Source: Collinsella sp. (GTDB lineage Bacteria > Actinomycetota > Coriobacteriia > Coriobacteriales > Coriobacteriaceae). Taken from it: DNA of 27,500 nucleotides. A program made the translations under genes and the position numbers. Position 1 is the first letter of the stretch. Each line of letters begins with the position of its first letter. Positions 15,449-23,250 of the stretch are shown here, one piece after another. Below the pieces are notes generated by a model. That model saw only the letters and a list, made by a program, of their open reading frames with translations. It ran no database searches and was not told the origin of the DNA. The stretch is from assembly GCA_019419645.1 (NCBI GenBank), contig DXZN01000023.1, forward strand, positions 1-27,500. Reading direction: 5' to 3'.

Positions 15449-16726
15449 CTAGTGCTGTGCGACAACAACACCCAGGCCATCGGGGATGACGGCGACCTTG
15501 GCATCGGCACCCTTCATCTCAAAGGCGAGCTTGAGCGCTTCCTCGATAGTGTTGACCGGCGTCATGTGCATATCCTTGAGCATCTGGTGATCGCACAGGT
15601 CGGTGACCATGATCACAGGGTGATGCGCCAGGATGCGGGCAAAGATCTGGCTCGTCCACTGATCGGGCAGGGTCTCGTCCTTAGGACGATCGATGCAGGC
15701 GCGCTCAAACTCTGCCGGATCGTTGTCGGCGATGTTGTGATAGAAGCCCTCGCCGCCGTGACCGTCGGCACAACCGGCGACGTCGATGATCACACCGCCC
15801 TCGGGAAGCGTGGCCTCGGCAGCGCACATGCCCTTCACAGCCTGATAGATGTTCTGATCGAGGGGGTAGCCGCCGTTAGTGGTAATGGCGATCTCGCACT
15901 CGACGGGCTCAACGCCAGCAAGGCTCTTCACGAACTCGCAGCCAGCCTCGTGCGCCTTGTGGATGTCGCCGGCAAAGGAGCCAATGACCTCGTGCTTGCC
16001 GTTGAGCACCACGTTGAGCACAAAGGCAAGGTGAGCCATCTCGGCGGCGGCAAACATGTCCTCGCTCACGTGGTTGTGGCACAGGTTGCCGGCACGCGAG
16101 TGGGAATCGTTCACAAACTGACCGTTGTGGTTGTACATGATGGTCTTGTAGCTGGCGATGCCAGGCAGGACGGACTTGCGGCTACCAGAGAAACCGGCAA
16201 AGAAGTGCGGCTCAATAAAGCCCTCGGCAAGCAGCAGATCGCAATCGGCAGCGATCTTGTTGATGATGCACTCGCCACCAGAAGGCAGGGTGCCGATCTT
16301 TTTCATCATGCTGTCGTCAGTCGCGACGTGCATAACGATTTCTTCGTTGGCAACGATCTCCTCGCCGTACTTGTTGACGAGCTCCTCGTGCGTCGACGGA
16401 CGATGCATACCCGTAGCAACCAGAATGCGAACGCGCGCCTCAGGCGCAGCGGAGTGGATGTGATGCAGCAGAATAGGCATCGTCACACGCGAGGGAACGG
16501 GACGCGTATGATCTGAGCTAATGATGACAATATCCTTCTTGCCAGCACAAAGCTCCTCGAGCGAAGGCGAGTCGTAAGGGTTGGCAAGCGACTCCTCCAC
16601 CAGCTCTTCCTGCGATTTCGTGGTCTTAAACTCGTTTTGATGACCTTCCATCACACCCGCGAAGTTCTTATCCTCGAGTTCCAGATGCAACGTCTTGTGG
16701 TCAAACGGCAGTTCACATTCAAACAA
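15449..16726 (-). CDS. larA: Nickel-dependent lactate racemase LarA
   Basis: LarA interconverts D- and L-lactate using the nickel-pincer nucleotide bound to a Lys. Matching family motifs are IIISSDHTRPVP-like VIISSDHTRPVPSR, VATGMHRPSTHEELVNKYGE, EGFIEPHFFAGFSGSRKSVLPG-type sequence and NGGYPLDQNIYQAVKGM. A TTG at 16726 is taken as start: GAAGAGGG lies 9 nt upstream, the length becomes 425 residues, and D72, R75, H108, H174 and the cofactor Lys K184 then fall on the same numbers as I recall for the L. plantarum enzyme. The next upstream ATG would add 26 unrelated residues. Relatives may racemise other 2-hydroxy acids. larB/larC are on the opposite strand, 1.6 kb away. Confidence 0.94.
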   Translation of the reverse strand: MFECELPFDHKTLHLELEDKNFAGVMEGHQNEFKTTKSQEELVEESLANPYDSPSLEELCAGKKDIVIISSDHTRPVPSRVTMPILLHHIHSAAPEARVRILVATGMHRPSTHEELVNKYGEEIVANEEIVMHVATDDSMMKKIGTLPSGGECIINKIAADCDLLLAEGFIEPHFFAGFSGSRKSVLPGIASYKTIMYNHNGQFVNDSHSRAGNLCHNHVSEDMFAAAEMAHLAFVLNVVLNGKHEVIGSFAGDIHKAHEAGCEFVKSLAGVEPVECEIAITTNGGYPLDQNIYQAVKGMCAAEATLPEGGVIIDVAGCADGHGGEGFYHNIADNDPAEFERACIDRPKDETLPDQWTSQIFARILAHHPVIMVTDLCDHQMLKDMHMTPVNTIEEALKLAFEMKGADAKVAVIPDGLGVVVAQH

Positions 16727-16845
16727 TGACGAGCGCCCTCTTCCTTTCAACTGACACACTAGATAAACCGTTGGAAGGATACGCCGCTCACCGAAAAACA
16801 CCACCGTCTACCGACTCATTAACACAACGTTCATAATTGACCCAC

Positions 16846-16882
16846 AACAAAACGGCCGCGCCCCCAAACGGGACCGCGGCCG
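16846..16882 (-). terminator. Intrinsic terminator between ppc and larA
   Basis: Stem CGGCCGCG (16853-16860) / CGCGGCCG (16875-16882) with a 14-nt loop, followed on the minus strand by TTTTGTTG. It probably ends readthrough from ppc before the larA promoter. As it lies 120 nt upstream of larA, a role as a larA leader attenuator is also possible. Confidence 0.65.
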
Positions 16883-16895
16883 CAACGGTCGTAAG

Positions 16896-17065
16896 GCGCG
16901 AAGCGTACTTTATTCTCATCAGCTCCAATCCCTGAAGACCGAGGACGAAGGGACCCGACGGGTTTCCCTCTGAATGCATTCCGCAGCACGAAGCCCCATC
17001 AAAAAGCGCGAAGCGCACTATCTTTCCCCCCAGCAGTAATCCGCCGAAGACCGAGGACGAAGGGG
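16896..17065. repeat. Two degraded tandem copies of an intergenic element
   Basis: GCGCGAAGCG recurs at 16896-16905 and 17006-17015, and the 18-mer GAAGACCGAGGACGAAGG recurs exactly at 16934-16951 and 17046-17063. The spacing of 110-112 nt shows a duplicated unit. The second copy runs into palindrome 2. In the first copy the matching place (16956-16995) has only a decayed, unpaired version. No gene is seen in 16727-17214. Confidence 0.75.
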
Positions 17066-17191
17066 CCCGCCGTATGCCTGCTTTCCGGCGCACCCCGCAG
17101 GACGCAAGAAGCCCCCCCCGCACGAAAGTGCGCAGCGAGGGCTTCTTGCATGTCCGAGGACGCGCCGGAAAGCAGGCATACGGCGGGTCCC
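17062..17191. repeat. Long composite palindrome 2 (3' of ppc)
   Basis: Perfect 26-bp arms (17066-17091 and 17162-17187, beginning CCCGCCGTATGCCTG) extend to 30 bp with one G-U pair (17062-17191). An inner stem GCAAGAAGCCC (17104-17114) / GGGCTTCTTGC (17139-17149) is capped by CGCAC-GAAA-GTGCG. It ends 23 nt from the ppc stop codon. Core strands 17095-17112 and 17141-17164 equal those of palindrome 1, while the outer arms differ in sequence yet still pair perfectly. Confidence 0.92.
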
Positions 17192-17214
17192 GGTGAGAGC
17201 CACAGGGCTATCGA

Positions 17215-20040
17215 TTACCCCGTGTTCTGCAATCCTGCCGAGACGCCGGTCACAGTCGAAAGAATCAGGCTCATGTACTCGGCCTTCTTCTCCTCGGCCA
17301 TCTCGTCCTGGTTCATACGCACCTCGCGAAGGGCACGGACCTGGGCGATGGACAGGGCGTCGACGTAGGGGTTGCGCACGCGGACGGCGCAGCCGAGCAC
17401 GCGGCAGCGCTGCAGCGGCCACTCGTCACCGACGATGGCAAGGACCCACTTACGGGTGAGCTGCATCTCGGTGAAGACCTTCTTAGACAGATCATCGCGG
17501 TCGCCCAGGTGCAGATACATCTTGGCGATGCGCTGATCGGTCTTAGCAATCGACATCTCAATATTGTCGATGAACGTGCGGAAGAACGGCCACTCCTGGT
17601 AGGCAGCCTTGAGCTGGTCAAGGTCGCCCAGCTGCTCGCAGGCGGTGCCCAGGCCGTACCAAGCGGCCAGATTGATGCGCGCCTGGCTCCAGCTGAAGAT
17701 CCACGGAATGGTACGCAGGTCGTCGAGCGACTTGGCGCCCAAGCCGCGCTTGGCGGGACGCGAGCCGATCGGCAGCAGACCGACCTCGGTCAGCGGCGTC
17801 ACGGTCGAGAACCACGGTGTAAAGTCCTCGGTGTTCAGCAGGTCCAGATAGCGCTCGTGACTTGCGGCGTTGAGCTTCTCGGCCATATCCCAAAACTTCT
17901 GCGTGGTCTCGGTGTTGGTCTTCTCGACACTCGGGGCCGACTGCAAAAGCGTTGCGGCGGCAACGGACTCAACATGGCGCTGAGCCAGCGTGCGGTTGCT
18001 GTAACGGGCAAAGATGACCTCGCCCTGCTCGGTGAGCTTAAAGAAGCAGTTGACCGAACCCTTGGGCTGCGCCAGCACGGCCTTGTTGGCCGGGCCGCCG
18101 CCACGGCCCACGGCACCGCCGCGACCGTGCATGAGCACCAGGTCGATATCGTTCTTCTCGGCCCACTTGGCGATGCGCTCCTGCGCGGAGTGCAGCGCGA
18201 GCATGGCCGTGGTAGGACCGGCGTCCTTGGAGGAGTCGGAATAGCCCAGCATGACCTCCATGCGGCGGTTGGTCTGGGCAAGGCGCTTTTGCACCACGGG
18301 CAGCGTAAGCATCTGGTCGAGCACGTCGACGCAGCCCTCGAGGTCCTCGAGCTGCTCGAACAGCGGGATCACGTCGAGCTCGGGGACATCCTCTTCGTGT
18401 GCAAAGGACAGGTGGGCCAGCTCAAAGACGTCGGCCACATGCTGGGCGCTCTTGGTAAACGAGATGATGTAGCGATGCGCCATCTTCTTGCCGTAGCGCT
18501 TCTGGATGGAGCCGATAGCGCGGAAGGTATCGATGACCTCGCGCGTCATGGGCTGCAGGTCGCCATGGATACCGTTCTCGTGGATATCCTTGAGGGCGCG
18601 GGCGTGCACCACGGAGTGCTGACGGAACTCCATCTCGACCATATGGAAGCCGAAGGACTCGACCTGCCAGATGATGGTCTGGACCGGGCCGTAGGCAGCA
18701 CGGACGGCACCGCAGGCGGCCAGCGAACGCTGGACGACGCGCAGGTCCTCCAGGAACTCATCGGCGCTGTGGTACATGGTGTCGGTGATGCGACGGACGG
18801 TGGCGTTGAGTCGGTCTGCCATGACGAGCATGACGGCGCGATGCGGCTCGTGCTCGGAGATCAGCTCGGCGCGTGCCGTGTACTGGGTGCTCATCTCGAC
18901 CTGATGGTTCCACAGGTTGATGAGCTCGGCAGACGGCTTGCTGTAGGTGGCCTCGAGCGTGAGGTTGCGGCCGATGCGGCGGCACTTGTCCTCGAGCTTG
19001 AGCACCATGTGCGTGAAGTACTTGGCGGCGACCTCGCGGCTCACCTTGGCGGTAACGTTGGGGTTACCGTCGCGGTCGGAACCGATCCAGCTGCCGGGAT
19101 GGAAGAACGCCGGGCACAGCGGCGGCACGGTACCGGCCTTGTCGCCCAGCACCCAGTCGTCAAAACGACGGTAGATGACGGGGATCACATCGAACAGTGT
19201 GTTATCGAAGATGTCGATGATGGTATCGGCTTCCTCGACCGGCGTGGGCTTCTTGAGCGCGATGGGGCTCGTGCGCACCAGAGCGTCAATCTCCTGCAGC
19301 ATATGGCGCTCGTTCTCCACCAGGTCGGAGCCGCCCAGGCGCGGACGCTCCTCCAGCAGGTTGGAGATACGGCGAATCTTGCCCTCGACGGCCTTACGAC
19401 GGGCCTCGGTGGGATGTGCGGTAAAGACAGGGTGGAACTCGAGCTTGTCGAGCAGCTCGTTGGCGCCCTCGACACCCATCTCGTTTACCAACTGGTGATA
19501 GGCGACGGTGAGTTCGTTGGCGGGATCGACCTCGGTATCGGTCGACGCACCTGCCTCGCGCTCGCGCAGCTGCGCCACGCGGTAGTTCTCCTCCGACAGG
19601 TTTGCCAGATGGAAGAAGCTCGTAAAGGCGCGGACAATAACCTGCTGCTTATCGAGCGGCAGGCTGTCAATCAGATCGACGACCTCACGAAACGCCACAG
19701 CAGTAGGCTCGTCGGCGGTGGGCACGCCCTGCTCGTCGACGGACTCGTCGGCAGCACGGGCGCCGGGATTTCCGGCATTGGCCACAATCTCGGCCGTCAG
19801 GATCTTGTCGAACAGGTCCGCGATCTCGGGATCATACTCGCTAAGCACACGGCGCTCCAGGCGCAGGAACAGCGCCAAGTTGTCGCGCAGCTCCTCGGGG
19901 ATCTCGATCTCGGCGAGACGCTCCCTGGACTCGGCATTCGAGCCGATTCGGTTAACGAGGCGGTTGACCACGGCAGCGACGCGCGCCGCGGCTTCGGGTA
20001 CAGACTGGTTGCTTAGGTTCTCAGCCACGTTTCCTCCCAT
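17215..20040 (-). CDS. ppc: Phosphoenolpyruvate carboxylase
   Basis: PEPC converts PEP and bicarbonate to oxaloacetate, an anaplerotic route and, in fermenters, an entry to succinate or fumarate. The 941-residue protein has the catalytic His motif FTAHPTEARRK, the HPGSWIGSDRDGNPNVT motif, the second His/Asp motif LGYSDSSKDAG and the Gly-rich MHGRGGAVGRGGGP loop. Its C-terminus ends SAGLQNTG, as in the family. Length is close to typical (about 880-970). The start is uncertain: the ATG at 20040 follows AAGGAGGA with almost no spacing, while a GTG four codons later has GGGAGG 4 nt upstream. The difference is four residues. Confidence 0.96.
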   Translation of the reverse strand: MGGNVAENLSNQSVPEAAARVAAVVNRLVNRIGSNAESRERLAEIEIPEELRDNLALFLRLERRVLSEYDPEIADLFDKILTAEIVANAGNPGARAADESVDEQGVPTADEPTAVAFREVVDLIDSLPLDKQQVIVRAFTSFFHLANLSEENYRVAQLREREAGASTDTEVDPANELTVAYHQLVNEMGVEGANELLDKLEFHPVFTAHPTEARRKAVEGKIRRISNLLEERPRLGGSDLVENERHMLQEIDALVRTSPIALKKPTPVEEADTIIDIFDNTLFDVIPVIYRRFDDWVLGDKAGTVPPLCPAFFHPGSWIGSDRDGNPNVTAKVSREVAAKYFTHMVLKLEDKCRRIGRNLTLEATYSKPSAELINLWNHQVEMSTQYTARAELISEHEPHRAVMLVMADRLNATVRRITDTMYHSADEFLEDLRVVQRSLAACGAVRAAYGPVQTIIWQVESFGFHMVEMEFRQHSVVHARALKDIHENGIHGDLQPMTREVIDTFRAIGSIQKRYGKKMAHRYIISFTKSAQHVADVFELAHLSFAHEEDVPELDVIPLFEQLEDLEGCVDVLDQMLTLPVVQKRLAQTNRRMEVMLGYSDSSKDAGPTTAMLALHSAQERIAKWAEKNDIDLVLMHGRGGAVGRGGGPANKAVLAQPKGSVNCFFKLTEQGEVIFARYSNRTLAQRHVESVAAATLLQSAPSVEKTNTETTQKFWDMAEKLNAASHERYLDLLNTEDFTPWFSTVTPLTEVGLLPIGSRPAKRGLGAKSLDDLRTIPWIFSWSQARINLAAWYGLGTACEQLGDLDQLKAAYQEWPFFRTFIDNIEMSIAKTDQRIAKMYLHLGDRDDLSKKVFTEMQLTRKWVLAIVGDEWPLQRCRVLGCAVRVRNPYVDALSIAQVRALREVRMNQDEMAEEKKAEYMSLILSTVTGVSAGLQNTG

Positions 20041-20072
20041 TCCTCCTTCTATGCACGTAACATGCGGTATTC

Positions 20073-20134
20073 ATTATAGGCGCTTGCGAAATACTTTCGA
20101 CACTGATTGCGCTTTACCACACAAAAGTATTTTC
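20073..20134 (-). promoter_or_regulatory. ppc promoter with two palindromic motifs
   Basis: TATAAT (20078-20073 on the minus strand) lies about 35 nt upstream of the ppc start. A weak -35 overlaps CGAAAGTATTTCG (20087-20099), a small palindrome. A similar A/T palindrome AAAAGTATTTT is at 20123-20133, placed as an inverted copy. The pair looks like operator sites for an unknown regulator. Confidence 0.5.
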
Positions 20135-20194
20135 TGCATTGCAAGGGTTTTTGCCCTAAATGGTCGTATTTCTCGGTAGGCGGCATACGTAAAT

Positions 20195-20226
20195 GGGGGC
20201 ATTCCGCATAAAAGCGAAACACCCCC
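20195..20226 (-). terminator. Probable terminator after hisS
   Basis: GGGGGC...ACCCCC pairing gives a 13-bp stem if G-U pairs are allowed (arms about 20195-20207 and 20214-20226). It begins 60 nt after the hisS stop. No clear T-run follows on the minus strand, so termination strength is uncertain. Confidence 0.45.
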
Positions 20227-20286
20227 GTAACAATCGCTCGCAATGAGCTGGGCACCTCAGCGGCACTACAGCTCAAAAATCATGCG

Positions 20287-21600
20287 CTACAGGCGCTCGC
20301 GAACCGCCTCGACCACGTTGGCCAGATCGACGAGGGCCTCGTCATGGCTCTCCATGTCGCGCACCTTGACCTTGCCGGCGGCAAGCTCGTCGCCACCCAG
20401 GACTAGGATGAGCTTGGCGCCAACCTTGTCGGCCTGCTTAAACTGAGCTTTGAGCGAACGACCCTGGTAGTCGGCCTCGGTCACGATGCCAGCGGCGCGA
20501 AGCTCCTGCGTGATGGCAAAGACGTTCTGGCGCAGCTCCTTGCCGGCATTGGCGACGTAGGCGCACGGGACCTCCTCGGCACCCAGGTCGCTGCCAAAGG
20601 CCTGCAGGGCCAGCAGCGCACGCTCAAAACCGACGGCAAAGCCGACGCCTGCCGTGGGCTTGCCACCCTCGAGCTCGACCAAGCCGTCATAGCGACCGCC
20701 GCCACCGATGGAGCCGACGCCGGCGCCGGGAGCCTCGACCTCAAAGACGGTACGGGTGTAGTAGTCCAAGCCACGCACCAAGGTGGGATCCTCGACATAC
20801 TCGATACCCGCCGCATCCAAATAGCGCTTGACCTGCTCGTAGTGCTCGCGGCACTCATCGCACAAGTTGTCGCCCATCAGCGGTGCGTCGGCCATGATCT
20901 CGCGGCAGTGGTCGTTCTTGCAGTCGAAGGCACGCAGTGGATTGAGCTCGGCGCGCTCGCGGCACTCGTCGCACATCTCGTCGGCGTGATCGAGGATAAA
21001 CTGCTTGACCTGCTCGCGATAGGCCGGACGGCATTGGGCATCGCCCATCGAGTTAATGAGCAGACGGAGCTTGGAAAGATCGAAACCAAGGCGCTTGTAG
21101 AACTCCATGAGCATGATGATGCACTCGGCGTCTGCTGCCGGATCGGGAGCGCCGAGCCACTCGATGCCCACCTGGTGGAACTGGCGCAGGCGACCCTTCT
21201 GGGGACGCTCGCCACGGAACATGGCCTCGGCATAATAAGCCTTAAACGGCGTGGAGCCCTGGGGCACCAGGTTGTTCTCCACGACGGCGCGCACCACACC
21301 GGCCGTGCCCTCGGGGCGAAGTGCCAGGCGCTGCTTAGGCTTGAGCTTGGTGTCGGTGCCCTCGGTAAAGACGCGCTCCAGGTTGGCGCCGCTAAAGACG
21401 CGGAACATCTCCTTGCGAACGACGTCGGTCGACTGGCCGATGCCGTGGACAAAGACGTCCACCTGCTCGATCGCGGGCGTCTCGATGGGCTTAAAGCCAA
21501 ACGGCTCGAATACGCCGGCAGCAATCTGCTGCATCTTTTGCCAGGCGCGCATCTCGGCGCCGATAAGGTCGCGGGTTCCCTCCGCCTTCTGTGCCTGCAT
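20287..21600 (-). CDS. hisS: Histidyl-tRNA synthetase
   Basis: A class II synthetase of 437 residues. Visible motifs are KAEGTRDLIG at the N-terminus, motif 2 (FRGERPQKGRLRQFHQVGIE), the histidine A/B signatures LVRGLDYYTRTVFE and GGGGRYDGLVE, the ALRPEGTAG region, and a C-terminal anticodon domain of HisRS type. The ATG at 21600 is used because GAAAGG lies 9 nt upstream; a TTG two codons earlier is too close to that site. The insertion domain carries two CxxC-like pairs (CDECRERAE and CDECREHY plus CKNDHC), suggesting a metal-binding or structural knob, as seen in many bacterial HisRS. Confidence 0.96.
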   Translation of the reverse strand: MQAQKAEGTRDLIGAEMRAWQKMQQIAAGVFEPFGFKPIETPAIEQVDVFVHGIGQSTDVVRKEMFRVFSGANLERVFTEGTDTKLKPKQRLALRPEGTAGVVRAVVENNLVPQGSTPFKAYYAEAMFRGERPQKGRLRQFHQVGIEWLGAPDPAADAECIIMLMEFYKRLGFDLSKLRLLINSMGDAQCRPAYREQVKQFILDHADEMCDECRERAELNPLRAFDCKNDHCREIMADAPLMGDNLCDECREHYEQVKRYLDAAGIEYVEDPTLVRGLDYYTRTVFEVEAPGAGVGSIGGGGRYDGLVELEGGKPTAGVGFAVGFERALLALQAFGSDLGAEEVPCAYVANAGKELRQNVFAITQELRAAGIVTEADYQGRSLKAQFKQADKVGAKLILVLGGDELAAGKVKVRDMESHDEALVDLANVVEAVRERL

Positions 21601-21642
21601 GGGCAAACACCTTTCTTTTGTATCGCGTCATAGATAGTGGAC

Positions 21643-21648
21643 ATTATA
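21643..21648 (-). promoter_or_regulatory. -10 element of hisS
   Basis: A perfect TATAAT on the minus strand, 42 nt upstream of the hisS start. The -35 region would fall in the arm of the adjacent hairpin (21666-21725) and is weak. Confidence 0.5.
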
Positions 21649-21665
21649 CGGCACAAAGCAGCAAC

Positions 21666-21725
21666 GCGGCGGCGCGTCTGACCGAACGAGGGTATGGGGA
21701 CTCGTTCGGCCAGATGCACCGCCGC
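21666..21725. repeat. Hairpin A of a three-hairpin cassette
   Basis: Outer arms GCGGCGG (21666-21672) / CCGCCGC (21719-21725) and inner arms of 14 bp (21677-21690 / 21701-21714, TCTGACCGAACGAG, one mismatch) with a 10-nt loop. It borders the hisS promoter. Confidence 0.8.
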
Positions 21726-21731
21726 TGTTTG

Positions 21732-21795
21732 TGATCCGCTTTCCTCCGTCCCCTTCGGATCACGTGATCTGTTGGGGACGGAGGAAAACGGATCA
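21732..21795. repeat. Hairpin B of a three-hairpin cassette
   Basis: Arms 21732-21753 and 21774-21795 (TGATCCGCTTTCCTCCGTCC at the left) pair over 22 bp with one mismatch. The apex holds the perfect 12-bp palindrome GATCACGTGATC (21758-21769). Confidence 0.85.
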
Positions 21796-21806
21796 TTTCG
21801 TAGGCC

Positions 21807-21868
21807 CGTGGCCGCCTTGGAAACCGAATGATGGTACGAGCATCCATTCGGCTTCCAGGGCAGCCACG
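21807..21868. repeat. Hairpin C of a three-hairpin cassette
   Basis: Arms 21807-21830 and 21845-21868 (beginning CGTGGCCGCCTTGG) pair over 24 positions with three mismatches, two of which would be G-U in one RNA strand. It lies 36 nt beyond the stop codon of the MFS gene. Apart from these three hairpins, 21601-21904 holds only the hisS promoter. Confidence 0.8.
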
Positions 21869-21904
21869 GACAGAACGGGGCGAACAGAAAAGAGCGACGG
21901 ACGT

Positions 21905-23209
21905 CTACTCCCCCGCCACGCTCGCGCGCAGCTTGGCGGCGATGGGCTCGGATGCCAGCAGGAACACGAGCATGACCACGGAGCACGCCAAGCAGACAAT
22001 CCAGGTACTCACAAAGGAGCCCGTGGCATCGAACAGCACGCCCGAGACAATGGCGCCCACGGTGCCGCCGACCATCTCGAGCGAGGTAATGGTGCCCGTG
22101 ACCTTGCCGAGATCGGCCATGCCAAACTGCTTGGACGCGGCGATAGTGGGCGTAATGGTGCCCATGCACGTTCCGATACCAAAGCTAATGGCAGCCACGA
22201 TGGGACCAAGATCGGTCGCGGGGAAGCACAGGGCAACGCAAGCGATAATGCACGCAACGGATCCCAGCACGTTGCCAAAGCGCAGGCCAAAGCGATCGTA
22301 GATGGCACCGAGCGAAATCTTGGCGATAACGACGGTGACCATATAGGCCGAAAGCACCGTACCGGCCCACATGGGGTCGTGGCCACCCGTGACGATCTTG
22401 GCGCCGTTGACGGTAACGCTCGTCATGTTGGTGACCTGGTTGGGCAAGATGGCGCCGTTAACGAGCCCCATAAAGAGGAAGGCGACGACAAGCAGCCAAA
22501 ACGCCGGGCTCTTCTTGATGCGAGACCAGCCAACGTTAACCTCAGGAGCCGTGTGCTCGTCCTTGTCGCCGGCCGTCGAGACGGACGGATCGCCCGGGTT
22601 CTCGCCGAGCGGCTTCAGGCCAATCTCGGAAGGCTTGGTGCGGAAGGAATAGGCCGTGATGGGCAGCGCCGCCACCATGCAGATAGCCGCCAGCACCAGG
22701 AAGGCAGAACGCCAGCCAACGCTCACGATAAGCGAGCTCACGATGGGAGACAGAATAGCGCCGCCAAAGCCCGAGCCCGAAAGTGCGATGGAAATGGCAA
22801 GGCCTCGCTTGGCCGTAAACCAGTTGGCAGTGACGAGGCTAATGAGCAGGCGGGGCGAGGCGACGGCAAAGCAGCCCGAGACGGCAAAGAGCACGTAGAC
22901 CTGCCACAGCTCACCGACAAAGCTCATACCGGCAAGAACGGCAGAGGTAGCGATAACGGTTAGCGAGCCCAAAACGCGACCGCTTACTTTATCGGCAACA
23001 TGGCCAATGACAAGCGATCCGATAACGCTCACCACGGTGGAGATGGCGTTGGAGATGTTGTACTGCGCAAGCGTAATCCCGAGGTCGCTTACGATGAGCG
23101 GCTGAAACAGGCTCATGCAGTTGACGAAAATGGTGTAGCACGTGGCCATGATCACAAAGCCAGAGACCACCACGAACCAGCCGGGGAAGAACTTACGTTG
23201 TTGGGACAT
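21905..23209 (-). CDS. MFS transporter
   Basis: A 434-residue major facilitator with about 12 membrane helices. The first loop after helix 2 has the MFS signature GHVADKVSGR, and the matching loop in the second half is AIYDRFGLRFG. A hydrophilic central loop (about 190-225, GENPGDPSVSTAGDKDEHT) splits the two halves. The overall pattern is nearest to the OFA/monocarboxylate-porter type, but the substrate cannot be read from sequence. The ATG at 23209 follows AAAAAGGAAC; an in-frame codon seven residues up lacks a site. It follows the amidohydrolase gene by 41 nt, so it may import that enzyme's substrate or export its product. Confidence 0.88.
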   Translation of the reverse strand: MSQQRKFFPGWFVVVSGFVIMATCYTIFVNCMSLFQPLIVSDLGITLAQYNISNAISTVVSVIGSLVIGHVADKVSGRVLGSLTVIATSAVLAGMSFVGELWQVYVLFAVSGCFAVASPRLLISLVTANWFTAKRGLAISIALSGSGFGGAILSPIVSSLIVSVGWRSAFLVLAAICMVAALPITAYSFRTKPSEIGLKPLGENPGDPSVSTAGDKDEHTAPEVNVGWSRIKKSPAFWLLVVAFLFMGLVNGAILPNQVTNMTSVTVNGAKIVTGGHDPMWAGTVLSAYMVTVVIAKISLGAIYDRFGLRFGNVLGSVACIIACVALCFPATDLGPIVAAISFGIGTCMGTITPTIAASKQFGMADLGKVTGTITSLEMVGGTVGAIVSGVLFDATGSFVSTWIVCLACSVVMLVFLLASEPIAAKLRASVAGE

Positions 23210-23250
23210 ACTGTTCCTTTTTTTAAACAAACGAGTAGCAAGATTGGGTG

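Noticed and set aside
16788..17123. Open frame of 111 codons upstream of larA
   Set aside because: It runs through a terminator, two repeat copies and part of palindrome 2, so its sequence is set by repeats rather than coding.
17509..20016. Open frame of 835 codons opposite ppc
   Set aside because: Antisense shadow of ppc with no start signal and no protein-like motif.
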